The position numbers and the translations under genes were made by a program. Below the pieces are notes generated by a model. That model was given only the letters and a program-made list of their open reading frames with translations. It was not told the DNA's origin and made no database searches. From NCBI GenBank assembly GCA_964030785.1, contig OZ034970.1, forward strand, positions 1,670,911-1,734,910: a stretch of 64,000 nucleotides of DNA, written 5' to 3'. The stretch is from Siderastrea siderea. Its lineage: Eukaryota; Cnidaria; Anthozoa; Scleractinia; Rhizangiidae. Numbering within the stretch: position 1 is the first letter of the stretch; every line of letters begins with the position of its first letter. Below, piece by piece: positions 55,233-64,000 of this stretch.

Positions 55233-55508
55233 CTGCCTCCTCCACAGGCTTTTCCAAGGCCAAGCAAGCGCGGATTTTGACGCGAGAGGAGGGATCACGT
55301 GCGCGCGCGGAGCGCGAGCGGGGGGGACTGGAAGCGAGCGCGGAGCGCGAGCGGTGGGTGATGGGAAGGGAAAATAGAGAAAGGCCTTTTCTCCCCTTCC
55401 CGTCTCTCCCCTCGCCCCCGCTTTCCTCAATAATTAACTAAAATATCCCCCAGATGAGCGATCGCTATCCCCCAGATGAGCGATCGCGAGCGACTGGGGA
55501 CGAGGCAG
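55233..55508. mobile_element. 276-bp TIR element, 9-bp target duplication
   Basis: The ends CTGCCTCC and CGAGGCAG are flanked by a perfect CTTTTATCC duplication (55,224-55,232; 55,509-55,517). The interior GCGCTCGCGCTCC-type repeats and CAGATGAGCGATCGC match the 131-bp element at 7,982-8,112 in opposite orientation. Confidence 0.88.
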
Positions 55509-56563
55509 CTTTTATCCCGCTTTTTCTGACAAAACGTTGTTGATCTTGCTTACCTGATCAAGTTCATCGTCAATGAGGACTTCAGCGCTTCTCAAACAGA
55601 TGGAGCAATGCAGTGCGAAGGGAAATACGTGACTTCTACGACTTGAAAAGGCAAAGAGTAAGACGGCAAAGGACCGAACGAGATGATAAACCGATAAATG
55701 AGATGAAAATATCACACATGGCACAACAACCAAGTGCGTTTCAGCGGCGAAATACTCAAGTTCGCTGGCATACCCGCTAACGTTTCTACGATCTTCGCGT
55801 CGAAGGGCCAAGGCGGTTATTACAACGCGCGTTCGCATGCTCTTCTCGCATGATATTCCCTAAGCAGGAGGGACTGTTAGTTTACAATCGCTATGACGGA
55901 TTTCTGCAGATATTCCTGAATTTCTAAGTTAAATGTACTATTTGAAAGCTCAGAGAATGTAGTTGTTCCTGCATTCAATGCTTTTGGGAAAAAAAATTAG
56001 TTATTCACGCAGTGCCGCGCATCATGTTATAAGATTTATTGAATCACCGGCCCGGTTGCAACGTGATATCATAAATTTAATGTCTAAACAGAGCAAATCG
56101 CGCTCATAAATAAATTTATTTCTCCAAAATCTAAGTTCAGTGTGCCACTTGAAAGCTTCGGAAACTTAGTTATCCCTGCATTCAACGATTTTGAGGTGAC
56201 GTTCACTAACATTTTAAAATTTATGCCGCGCATCATGTATATCTACAAGTGTTCCCGCGAAAGCGTCCTGCGGTCAAGGTCAACCTACCAGACATAAGTA
56301 GGTACAATGTGATTGGCTAAGCGGCGGAAAGGAATGTCGAACTCGGGTAAGCAGGCGTTTGTGGGGAGGAGGGTAATACGACTCCCCTAAAAACGACTGC
56401 GTGGGAGGCTACATAAGCTCCAGGCTTCAGAAAGGAAAATCCCATTGTGAAAATTGTCATTGCATTTTTTTTTTTGAAAAATTACTGCCGGGTTGTATGG
56501 TTGGCCAACAGTTTTGTTTTCCACCATATTCCCTTATTGTCGCCCTTGGCTACAGGCCGTTTA

Positions 56564-57040
56564 TGTACCGGTCAAATTGAAGCTTCAACATCCCCCCCGG
56601 GCAAACCCCGGGCATTTGACTGTGCATCGTGCCCGGGAAGGGGCGAATTTGAACGTTGCCTTGGAAGAGTAGGAAATTTGAACTAGATTTATCTCTAGTT
56701 CTAGCGTAATATTCCCGTGAGTTTTTTCGGTTTTAGCAGGGTTTGACGGATTTCCAAGGTAGAATTTCACCTTTGTTAGTGAATAACGCGCTCAAAACGG
56801 TCTTTAAATGAAGTTCTAAGGTGTCATTACGGCATATCTCTCTCTGACAAGCGTGAACAGTGTTCGATTGAAGACAAAATTTGTCTTTGAGGAGAGGTAT
56901 TTCAGTAACAATGGGTGGGGCATTTGAACGGCTTTTTTTCCCGAGGGGTGGGAATTTGAACAAACCAATCTTCAAAAGTTCAAATGCCCGGGGTTTGCCC
57001 GGGGGGGGGGGGATGTTGAAGCTTCAATTTGACTGGTACA
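56564..57040. mobile_element. TIR element, about 477 bp, CCCGGGCAAACCCCGGGCA ends
   Basis: TGTACCGGTCAAATTGAAGC (56,564) and its inverted copy (57,040, one mismatch) extend into GGATGTTGAAG and the palindromic CCCGGGCAAACCCCGGGCATTTG with a variable G/C run. The flanks are TTA left and TCA right, a possible mutated 3-bp duplication. It is related in layout to 62,984-63,924. Confidence 0.75.
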
Positions 57041-57849
57041 TCATATTTTAACAACAGACTTCCTGTCTGAGATGAGTAGGGCAAAGGTTGGTGGTAGAAT
57101 TAGGCAATTTTTTTTTTGCCCCCACCCCTTCTCCCGGCCCCCACCATATCCCAAGGTAAACAGTAATAAAAACCGAATCAACTCGACAAGCGTGTGAAGT
57201 TCATGGCCTGGGGCTAATGTGGATCTTGGACCCGTGGGAGAATGGGCCGAACAAAATGGCGGTGGCAAGAAACACCGACAAAACAGCAAAACTTCTCCAT
57301 TTGTCTTTATTTTCCTCCTGTTCGCATTTCGTACAACAGATGAACGACAGTTTGGATTTGCTTAAGCCTGCTAAATTGGTGCAATACCGACAATGTTCAA
57401 TTATATAGAGTGGACTTGTGGCAGTTCGCGATCTCACTGCGCGAAATGCTATTGAGGGTCGACTATGGGTAAGAATTTATATTTTCATTTTTATTTATTT
57501 TTTATGCATTTTTTTTTCTATTGAATTTTTTGAGGGGGTCAGTAGGGGTGGTCCGTATACGTGGTCCATGGACCGGTCCGTGAGGTGGTCCGTGGACCCG
57601 GTCCGCTGGACTGGTCCACGGACCGGGGGTCAGTGTTTTCGGGTCACCCAGCTGTCCGTGTGAAAAGATGGCTACATCAAAGAGCATGGATCGAGTGTTT
57701 TTATTTTCGCCAATTCATTATTTTGGCGTATTATTTCAGTTTTACGTAGCTTTATGGTCTGATAAACCTTTATGTGTTATATAGAAAGAGAAATATCGAT
57801 CTTCTGGTGAGCCATTTTGCTCTGAAGCGAAATTTAGTGACGAGAAAGT

Positions 57850-58062
57850 GTTGTCCTGGCTAGCCGGGCTGGCCCGGCAATCGCGACTACATGGTAAATT
57901 TTCAGTCCGGCTAGCCGAGATCCCGGCATCGCGATGCCGGGATCCCAGCTAGCCGGGCTGAGATTTTTCCATGTAATCGCAAAGTTGATTTTTCATATGT
58001 TTCACAGACGTGCCAAGATCCCGGCAAACCGAGCCAGCCCGCCTCATGTAATGTTGATGGTT
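57850..58062. repeat. GC-rich palindromic block (right)
   Basis: It includes a long perfect-type palindrome around CCCGGCATCGCGATGCCGGG (57,930-57,949) within a larger CTAGCCG/CGGCTAG dyad, and ends CGCCTCATGTAATG. Inverted relative of 49,955-50,065. Confidence 0.6.
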
Positions 58063-59600
58063 GTACTTTTAGCCATTCTAAACAGAAAAATAAATAAATA
58101 AAAATCATAGGGGAATGCTGGGCCCCCATTGCCCTAAAAGCATTTCTTGATAAACAAACGTAGACATTGCGGTCCACCCTAAGCCTTTTTTTTTTAAACC
58201 TCCGTTTTTAGTGTTGCGAACACAAGGTAATGAAAAACTGTCTTGCTGGTGTGCTTCAATGGCTTCCACGATACTGCCGACGACTACAAATATAGAAACG
58301 GCTGCTATATAAATAGTCAGCCAAGAACACTGGCGTATGGTTTGAAAATGCCCTTTCTATGAATAAGCAAGTGAACTAACTGTACAAAACAGCTTTCTAT
58401 CATCTACGTAATCTAGTTACTACCAGAAAGTTCCTGTCACACAAAAACTGCGAAATACTAACACACACCTTTGCAACTTCTCGGATCGATTACTATAATT
58501 CTCCACTATCTGGCCTACTACATAATTTGCTGCAAATTGGACCTAAATATTTAACAGACACTTCACTTGGACAGCTGCAATTTTTCTTGTAGGATCTCCA
58601 GCGGATTCCAAATCTTTCCCGGTGTCGCGGGCATATTGTTAAACCCAAACGAACTTTATGGAATTCAAAAATTCCTTTAAAAATTAGGAAAAAAATAGTT
58701 CCGAGTATCGTCAAACGTCAGAATCTGTGCCAAGGTACATTGAGTTTTCCTGTCTTCATTTAGGTCAAAAGGAATATATCCCGTGGAAGTATTCACCCAC
58801 CCTAGCCGCCAAATGTCTCATTGTAACAGGCAGGTATCTTAACAGAATTTTTAATTTGGGCAGTCCAGAACTTCGTTTACCCCTCACTTATCTATGGATG
58901 TACCCCAGATGGAGAGAGGGGTGTTGCGGCCCCAGGTGATAACAAATGTGGATACCAGGAGTAATTTCATTATTTCGCTTCAGTAATACCAGCAAGATTT
59001 TCGTGCAACGTGTCGCGCAACAAGGATGCGTTACAAGTTGAGAGTGTTCTCACCTATACACGCAACAAATCTTTATTTTTCGAAAAGTAGAAGCAACTAA
59101 CTTTCTGCAACCTGAACACGCGACGCGGAGGTGATAATAAGTGCAACATCGTTGCGCGAATAGTTGCACGAATGTTTTTCGTGTTATTTGGCCTTTAGGC
59201 AAGATTTTACAACTCCTAGTGGTGGCATGTACAGTTGTAGCCAAGCCAAAGACCGAGCGCAAAACATTACATCTTTCTTGGTGCATCATACGAACGCGCG
59301 GGACGTGTGAAGCTCGCGTGGGAAAATCCACGCTTTCGGCACTTCGCGCCAAGCCGGTTAACCTTTTTCGGAAGATTCGTGCCCCCGCGAGTTTTCTTTT
59401 TCTTGTCTTTTCTTTTCTTATTCTGAGGCAGAGAAAGAGAGCGAACAGCAAAAAGTATTTTGCAGTCTACAACAATAAGTACCCAAATTTTTCACCAGTA
59501 CAGTTACCTACTCTTGCCAGCAAAAGCTTTGCTTCTGAATGTAGTGAGGGATCCGGCACCTTGTAACTTCTCAGATGTCCTTTGATGTCTTAACTGCATT
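58063..59600. other. Interior of the 13.7-kb insertion, no assignable gene
   Basis: The frame at 59,141-59,566 is open on both strands over much the same interval. Inverted GTTGCGCG..CGCAACA motifs lie at 59,008-59,045 and 59,135-59,170. Nothing resembles a transposase catalytic core (no DDE spacing, zinc ribbon or THAP pattern was recognised). Confidence 0.4.
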
Positions 59601-59839
59601 CCCCAATTTTATTATATGGCTACAGCTTGTAAATATAAAACGCACGCTGTGATTGGCCAATACTCGGGGCCAGATTTTCCCGTAATGCCCACGGGCATTA
59701 TGAGCGATGTTAATGCCCGGCTAGTAAAGTTCGAAATATAGAAAATGTAAAGGTACATTTGATTCAAATAGTTGGAATGATTTGAAGCTAAATGAAAAGA
59801 GACAGTTTCTTTGAGAGTTTTTACTTTTTCTTGTCCGAT

Positions 59840-60240
59840 ATCCCCGGGGGGGACTTCCCAAAGATTTGGGGGGCGGTGTGGGGCGTGCTTCTGGAAACCC
59901 TTACCCTACTTCAGACCAAGATATGGGATTTTCCCTACCCTATTTCAGACCTGACTTAAAATTTGATACCCTATTTCAGACCAGACCCTTACCCTATTTC
60001 GTTTGCGTAAACAGTTGAGAAGGGCTTCAAATTCCCAACGTTAATCAAACCTCAGTTCTTTGGAGAAGAAAATTAATAGAAAAGATAGCTTCTTGTAAGA
60101 ACCTTACGAGATCCCATATCAGAGTGCATAAAGCTCACGCTATCTCAGACCAAAATGGTCAAAATCTATACCCTATTTCAGACCATAAAGGCTCAAAAAC
60201 CATACCCTTTGGATGCGCTATAAATTTCTTGTGTGGAATA
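59840..60240. repeat. Degenerate CCCTATTTCAGACC repeat block
   Basis: It begins with CCCCGGGGGGGACTTCCC and has at least six imperfect copies of (TA)CCCTA(T/C)TTCAGACC between 59,900 and 60,190, partly with ACCAAAATGG/GACCATAAAGG variants. A repeat of unknown type with no TIR found. Confidence 0.6.
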
Positions 60241-60355
60241 AAACTGCTGAGTTTTGTGTGCTTTCCGGTAAACTGTTTCAAGCATCCCAATCCGCCACGG
60301 CTCACTTTTCAAGTAACAAAGTGTTAGGCACAGCCATGTAATAAACTTCTTTTTA

Positions 60356-60621
60356 CAGGGTCGTAACGAGGTATGTCAGATCAGGGATCAAAGGGATGGG
60401 ATCGGGGATCAGAAGGGTGGGATCTAGGACCACAGCCCTGGGATTAAGGATCACAGACCATGGGATCGGGATCAGCAGTTTCTTACAGGGATCAGGGATC
60501 AGGATGTACCACATTTGTGGGATCAGGGACGAAAATTGGTCACGCTTTTGGAATCAAGGAACAGAAATTTGCGTACAAAAATGGGATCAGCGATGAAAAA
60601 ACATACCTCGTTACCCCCCTG
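60356..60621. mobile_element. 266-bp MITE with TTA target duplication
   Basis: The end CAGGGTCGTAACGAGGTATG and its inverted copy (two mismatches), flanked by TTA (60,353-60,355; 60,622-60,624). The interior consists mostly of degenerate GGGATCAGGGATCA units. PIF/Harbinger-type non-autonomous element. Confidence 0.82.
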
Positions 60622-60733
60622 TTATTAACTCTCGCTAGCTCGGGACCGTACTAGGAGAATATTGCCCTCAGTCTTTCTTGAACGACCTCGGGCAATATTC
60701 TCCCAGTACGGCCCTCGCGCCCAGTTAATAAGA
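60622..60733. repeat. 112-bp palindromic repeat
   Basis: TTATTAACTCTCGC..CTCGGGACCGTACTAGGAGAAT and its inverse ATTCTCCCAGTACGGCCCTCG..AGTTAATAA. Same family as the palindromes at 53,141-53,280 and 54,645-54,781. It abuts the right end of the preceding MITE. Confidence 0.75.
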
Positions 60734-60959
60734 AGTAAGTAACACAATGGACATTCGCTGAGTTGTCTGAACTAGCCCCACAACTTCCTCCAACTATTTC
60801 CGAATACCCACACAAAGCCATGGTAGTTTATGAGGTTTGACAGACTGGTGGCGTTCCAAACAGTTCAATCCACGTGCAAGATTTGTGTCGGGATTTTTTG
60901 GCATGAGACATGTTTGTTACATCATGATTGTGGAAGTATTTCGCAACTTCAGGTATAAT

Positions 60960-61184
60960 TAGCCTGCAGAGCAGGCGTATTTTGCTGGGCGAGCGATGAA
61001 TATCCTGGGCGAGCGATGAATAATCCGATATGCCGCCATCTTGAATAATGAAACTGACAGAGGGTTGGGGCGAGGCAAAAAATTATTCCAAGGGAGAGGA
61101 CGATTCTACTTGCTTCCAAAATGGCGGCCTAAGCGATCGTGAAACAAGCATTCATTTCGTAAAAAACGCCTGCTCTGCAGGCTA
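60960..61184. mobile_element. 225-bp TIR element, 8-bp target duplication
   Basis: TAGCCTGCAGAGCAGGCGT and its inverted copy. The duplication GGTATAAT lies at 60,952-60,959 and 61,185-61,192. The interior has a direct repeat CTGGGCGAGCGATGAAT (twice) and two ATGGCGGC/GCCGCCAT motifs. The TIR is itself palindromic (CCTGCTCTGCAGG). Confidence 0.88.
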
Positions 61185-61504
61185 GGTATAATGACCGGTA
61201 GCTTTATTTGGCTCTTATTTTTCTTTGGTTAAGAACTTTGAGATAATTTTACATTCTATAGTACTAATGCTATAAAGACTGGTTTGAATTTTAAAACAAT
61301 TCATTGCACTAGCAGCAAAGTTTTAGACATCTCTTTTGTTTCTCGTCCATTCCTGCGCCTTGGAGATTCGCTGCTTACATAACTGCTGACAGCTGTTTGC
61401 ATTTGCCTGGCCATGTGGTTTTGTAATCTAAGACCACTGTGTATTGCGTGAACGGTATATCCATCACTTACCCAAAATTGTTCGACGGTTGTCATCAGTT
61501 GTCA

Positions 61505-61727
61505 CATCCTCGGAGACCCAGGGGCAGGTACTGGGGCGAGGGAAAGTCAGGACGGGCGAACAAAAAAGTGGGCGAAGAAAAGTCAAGGGCAAAGGTAAGA
61601 GCCCCTGAGGAAAATGTTTCTCCAGAGTAGTTCCTAACGGTCTAGCCCCTTCTGGCTTCTGATTGGCCGCAGAAAAATACAAAAGTTTTCTGCGGCCCCA
61701 CTATCTGCTCCTGGGTCTCCGAGGATG
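61505..61727. mobile_element. 223-bp TIR element, 9-bp target duplication
   Basis: CATCCTCGGAGACCCAGG and its exact inverse CCTGGGTCTCCGAGGATG. The perfect duplication CAGTTGTCA lies at 61,496-61,504 and 61,728-61,736. A TCCTCGGAGACCCA fragment of the same family occurs at 19,133-19,146. Confidence 0.9.
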
Positions 61728-61744
61728 CAGTTGTCATGGGTGGC

Positions 61745-62680
61745 TAATAGAAATCTCGTCATTTCTTCACAGAAAATGGTTATTAAGGTACGATTTGCTA
61801 CATAGATAGTTAGGTAATGCTTTACTCGTTCTCGTTGGTATTTTTACTTTAGAAATATGGAAGGTAAAACGAGTTTCTTTTGAAAAACAAATGTTTCAAA
61901 TTTATGCAAATGTGCCGATGTTAATCACTAACAACCAAAGTTTCCCTTGGCCAAAAAAAACGTATTTGCTAGCGAAAACCTGTCCTGTTTTCGGCTGATG
62001 ACTTTATTTGAGGTTCTATTAATTAGTAAGTACCAAACATCGTGAAACTTTTCTTTAGAAAATGGAACTAGCGCGTGTTATTTGAAAACGCTGGTCATTA
62101 CTTTCCCGCCTGTCAAGGTCAAAAGGTCATCTTCGCCTGGAAAATAGGGTGTAGATAAAGCGCTCCCAAAATTTACCATTTCATTTACCTAACAATTTTT
62201 TTTCATCAAATCGTAGAGGAAAGATTGCTTATTACAACAAGTGTAGTTCAGCAGCGAAAGCCATATACCAGAGTGCTTTGTTTGGTCCTGAATTTCGCCA
62301 TTTTTTAGCGTGCGACTATGCCGCTCGAAACGGTTAAATTTTAAAAATCTGTTAAAAATTCTGGTTTCCATCGATTTCAAAATTGACAAAGCAAACATGA
62401 CAAGGAAATTTCCTACTTATACTACATGGCTTTGATATTGATATTTCTGTCTTCACAATTCAAGACGAGCGGTTGATTTAAGTGACACTTTCAAGTCGTT
62501 TTTACTCTCTCTCGAGCCATCGGAATGATGAAGTCGTCGTAACGGTAAAGTATTTACCGAAATAAACTGAAACTTATATTTTTATGAATGGTTTGGGAAG
62601 ACCTTTATTGTGACAAAGTTTGGCAATTTTCGATTTTTCTATCTTGCATGGTCCTAGGTGAAAGTTACGGATAGCCGCTT
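61745..62680 (-). repeat. Right inverted arm of the 13.7-kb insertion
   Basis: Inverted partner of 48,967-49,880. It carries an extra stretch relative to the left arm (about 61,795-61,925) and a shortened version of the left-arm open frame (62,398-62,189). Confidence 0.85.
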
Positions 62681-62960
62681 TTAATTGGTTGTGTTGACGT
62701 AGAAATTCGAACCTAATTACGCGATAAAGAAAAATGAATTTTTGAATCAGTAGCTTTTTTCTTAATCGTACCGGCAATTTCAGCTAACGTCTGGAACAGG
62801 CTTCTTGAAGCGGAAACCTTTGTTTCGTTTCTTTGCGGTGATCCCATCACCATTGTAGACGTGCAAACAAGAAAAAAAATGCAAAAATTGCACGGGGCAG
62901 GTGATCAGCGCTCCTGCCACAAAGTAACCTCTCAGATATTTACCGATATTTGTGACAGGG
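62681..62960 (+). other. Resumed 3' flank of GPCR copy 3
   Basis: It begins with the right TTAA and matches 46,558-46,830 (AATTTTTGAATCAGTAG/AATTTGTGTTTCAGTAG, GGAACAGGC, GCGGAAACCTTTGTTTCG, CACCATTGTAGACGTGCAA). This proves the two sides of the insertion were once adjacent. Confidence 0.8.
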
Positions 62961-62983
62961 TTTTCGAGCTTATATATATATTA

Positions 62984-63924
62984 TGCATCAGTCAATTCCA
63001 ACTGCGCCCATGCCCCCCCCCGGGCTAACCCCCGGGCATTATCATTTTTTTTCTCTTGGATGGCAAATTCCCGGGGGTGGGGACACTTTAGCTGCCAAAT
63101 GCCCCGTGGTCGGGACTAAGGAAGAAGGCAAATGCCCCGCCCCCGGGATCGTACGTCCCCAATCAACACTGCAGCAAGTTTTCATTCATTGCACAATAAT
63201 GCCACTTTCAGCGTTTTTTATGTGTGATTTTTCATTTCTGTAGGCCTGCCTCTCAGTCTTCTATTGTTTGTAATGGAACTATCCGATGTTTAACGTAATA
63301 AGAAAGTTAGTATAAATGCCAAGCGATGATATTTTAATACTTCACAGACAACAATACTACATGAAGTTGATTGTTACTTTCCTGTTTTGTTTTAAACAGT
63401 TCGCTAGTAAACAAAAATCTTGACATTATATAGTCTGTTGTGAATATTTTAATAATATGCAAAAGTATAAGACGACGATCCCTATACACATGTTTAGAAT
63501 TCAATAATCGATCGTAATAGTTTAAGAATCATCGCAACCAAATTTTGCTTAAATCCTTGTTCAAAGAAGCATGCGTACGTCGATTCACGTTGATCGTTCC
63601 CGATCTCGCTATATAAAGTGATAGTTGTGCCTTGATAAGCAATGAAGAAATACATAAAATCGAGAAAACCTCCACAAGCTTGTCCAGTCCTTAACGGACG
63701 ATCCAATCTGCGACGAACTGCTGGTCCTTTGCGATAAAATCCTCCATGTTTGGATTTCGAGTCGGAAACCACATGTGTGTCAAAAGCCCAGGGGTAGGCA
63801 AATGCCCAACCCCCGGGCCGTGCCAAATTTGCTAATGCCCCACCCCCGGGACTGACAAGGCACGCAAATGCCCCGCAGTTGCCCGGGGGGGGGGGGATGG
63901 GCGCAGCTGGAATTGACTGATGCA
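62984..63924. mobile_element. 941-bp TIR element with TTA target duplication
   Basis: TGCATCAGTCAATTCCAACT.. and its inverted copy (one mismatch plus C/G-run variation), flanked by TTA (62,981-62,983; 63,925-63,927). Subterminal CCCGGGGGTGGGG-type blocks repeat at both ends. Frames on both strands through the ends are TIR artefacts. Confidence 0.82.
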
Positions 63925-63929
63925 TTATT

Positions 63930-64000
63930 TGCCGGCCGGGAGGTCCGTATTGAGAAAAACTGTGCCAGAGGTCTTGAGTACGGCCCGAGGCCGCAGGCCG
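63930..64000. repeat. Start of a GC-rich palindromic repeat, cut by window
   Basis: GCCGGCCGGGAGGTCCGTATTGAG.. to ..CTTGAGTACGGCCCGAGGCCGCAGGCCG. The dyad GTCCGTATTGAG/CTTGAGTACGG resembles a TIR end; the rest is outside the window. Confidence 0.4.

Larger units (their letters stand above)
51284..56411. mobile_element. 5.1-kb TIR element with 10-bp target duplication
   Basis: The inverted ends of about 80 bp begin TAGCCTCCCACGCAGTC and include GGGGAGTCGTATTACCCTCC and AAACGCCTGCTTACCCGAG. The 10-bp duplication CATAAGCTCC lies at 51,274-51,283 and 56,412-56,421, exactly in the left arm of the 6.8-kb element. A duplication of 9-11 bp points to Mutator-like mobilisation. No transposase was recognised. 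Confidence 0.88.
50837..57655. mobile_element. 6.8-kb element with inverted arms of about 0.47 kb
   Basis: The left arm (50,837-51,283, continuing 56,412-56,430) and inverted right arm (about 57,190-57,655) share TGACCCGAAAACACTGACC, a palindromic CCGTGGAC/GTCCACGG block, CCCTACTGACTCCCTCAAAA, ACCCATAGTCGA, CGGTATTGCACCAATTTAGC and CCGCCATTTTGTTCGGCCCA. The left arm is split by the 5.1-kb insertion. The boundaries are approximate and no target duplication was identified. Confidence 0.75.
48967..62680. mobile_element. 13.7-kb composite TIR insertion flanked by TTAA
   Basis: The ends are GAGCGGCTATCCGTAACTTT (48,967) and its inverted copy (AAGCGGC.. read from 62,680). The inverted arms stay near-identical for more than 700 bp and recognisable for about 900 bp. 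The flanks 48,830-48,966 and 62,681-62,960 together reconstitute the uninterrupted 3' flank of the paralogous receptor (46,440-46,830). TTAA duplication with R-AG termini fits Kolobok, which occurs in cnidarians; piggyBac also uses TTAA but normally starts CCC/CCY. No transposase was recognised, so it is non-autonomous or gutted. Much of its length comes from later nested insertions. Confidence 0.85.

Noticed and set aside
59141..59566. 141-codon ORF in the large insertion as a transposase fragment
   Set aside because: An overlapping long frame is open on the opposite strand, no catalytic pattern is visible and there is no splice context. Probably low-stop-density sequence.
63494..63925. 143-codon ORF at the right end
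   Set aside because: It runs through the TIR and CCCGGG repeats of the 941-bp element, and the opposite end gives a mirror-image frame (MHQSIPTAP..).

Overview
The window looks like nuclear DNA of an anthozoan cnidarian, most likely a stony coral or sea anemone (inference). It is AT-rich, its genes are split by spliceable GT-AG introns, it holds lineage-expanded rhodopsin-type receptors, and it is crowded with short terminal-inverted-repeat (TIR) elements, tRNA-headed SINEs and poly-C/poly-G tracts. No bacterial, organellar or viral gene set is visible.

Layout. 1-692: the 5' part of a class A GPCR on the minus strand, cut by the window edge. 693-6,728: no gene, two MITEs and a diverged tandem duplication. 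6,729-12,019: the 3' half of a minus-strand SPRY-domain gene (five phase-consistent exons, coiled-coil C-terminus); one intron holds a 1.1-kb element carrying a broken RecQ-helicase fragment. 13,302-23,850: eleven phase-consistent exons of a minus-strand TRPC-like cation channel, from the linker before S1 through S6 and the TRP box to a stop codon; its N-terminal ankyrin part was not found. 24,230-33,990: mostly non-coding, with simple repeats, SINE remnants and a tandem duplication. 33,995-34,174: first coding exon of a minus-strand gene with a type II membrane anchor.

35,000-48,970 is a local GPCR duplication cluster on the plus strand. It contains one nearly complete copy with a damaged N-terminus (36.4-37.65 kb), one relic of only the 5' flank (40.7 kb), one intact 495-aa receptor (43,530-45,017) and one clear pseudogene (47,460-48,480). 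Tandem 247-bp tRNA-headed SINE units sit on both sides of the first copy.

48,967-62,680 is the most striking object. It is a 13.7-kb insertion flanked by TTAA duplications, with near-identical inverted arms of roughly 0.9 kb. It landed in the 3' flank of the pseudogene receptor, and the paralogous flank of the intact receptor (46,558-46,561) preserves the empty site with a single TTAA. Inside it are several generations of nested TIR elements, each datable by its own target-site duplication: a 6.8-kb inverted-arm element, a 5.1-kb element with a 10-bp duplication inside one of its arms, a 3.7-kb element inside that, and a 1.4-kb tandem duplication inside that. No transposase was recognised in it. 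The interrupted receptor flank resumes at 62,681, followed by another TTA-flanked element (62,984-63,924).

The genes do not form an operon or pathway. The shared theme is membrane signalling genes (GPCRs and a TRPC channel) in a repeat-rich region where duplication and transposition are reshaping a receptor family. Exon calls rest on reading frame, splice signals and phase alone; no alignment or transcript evidence was available.
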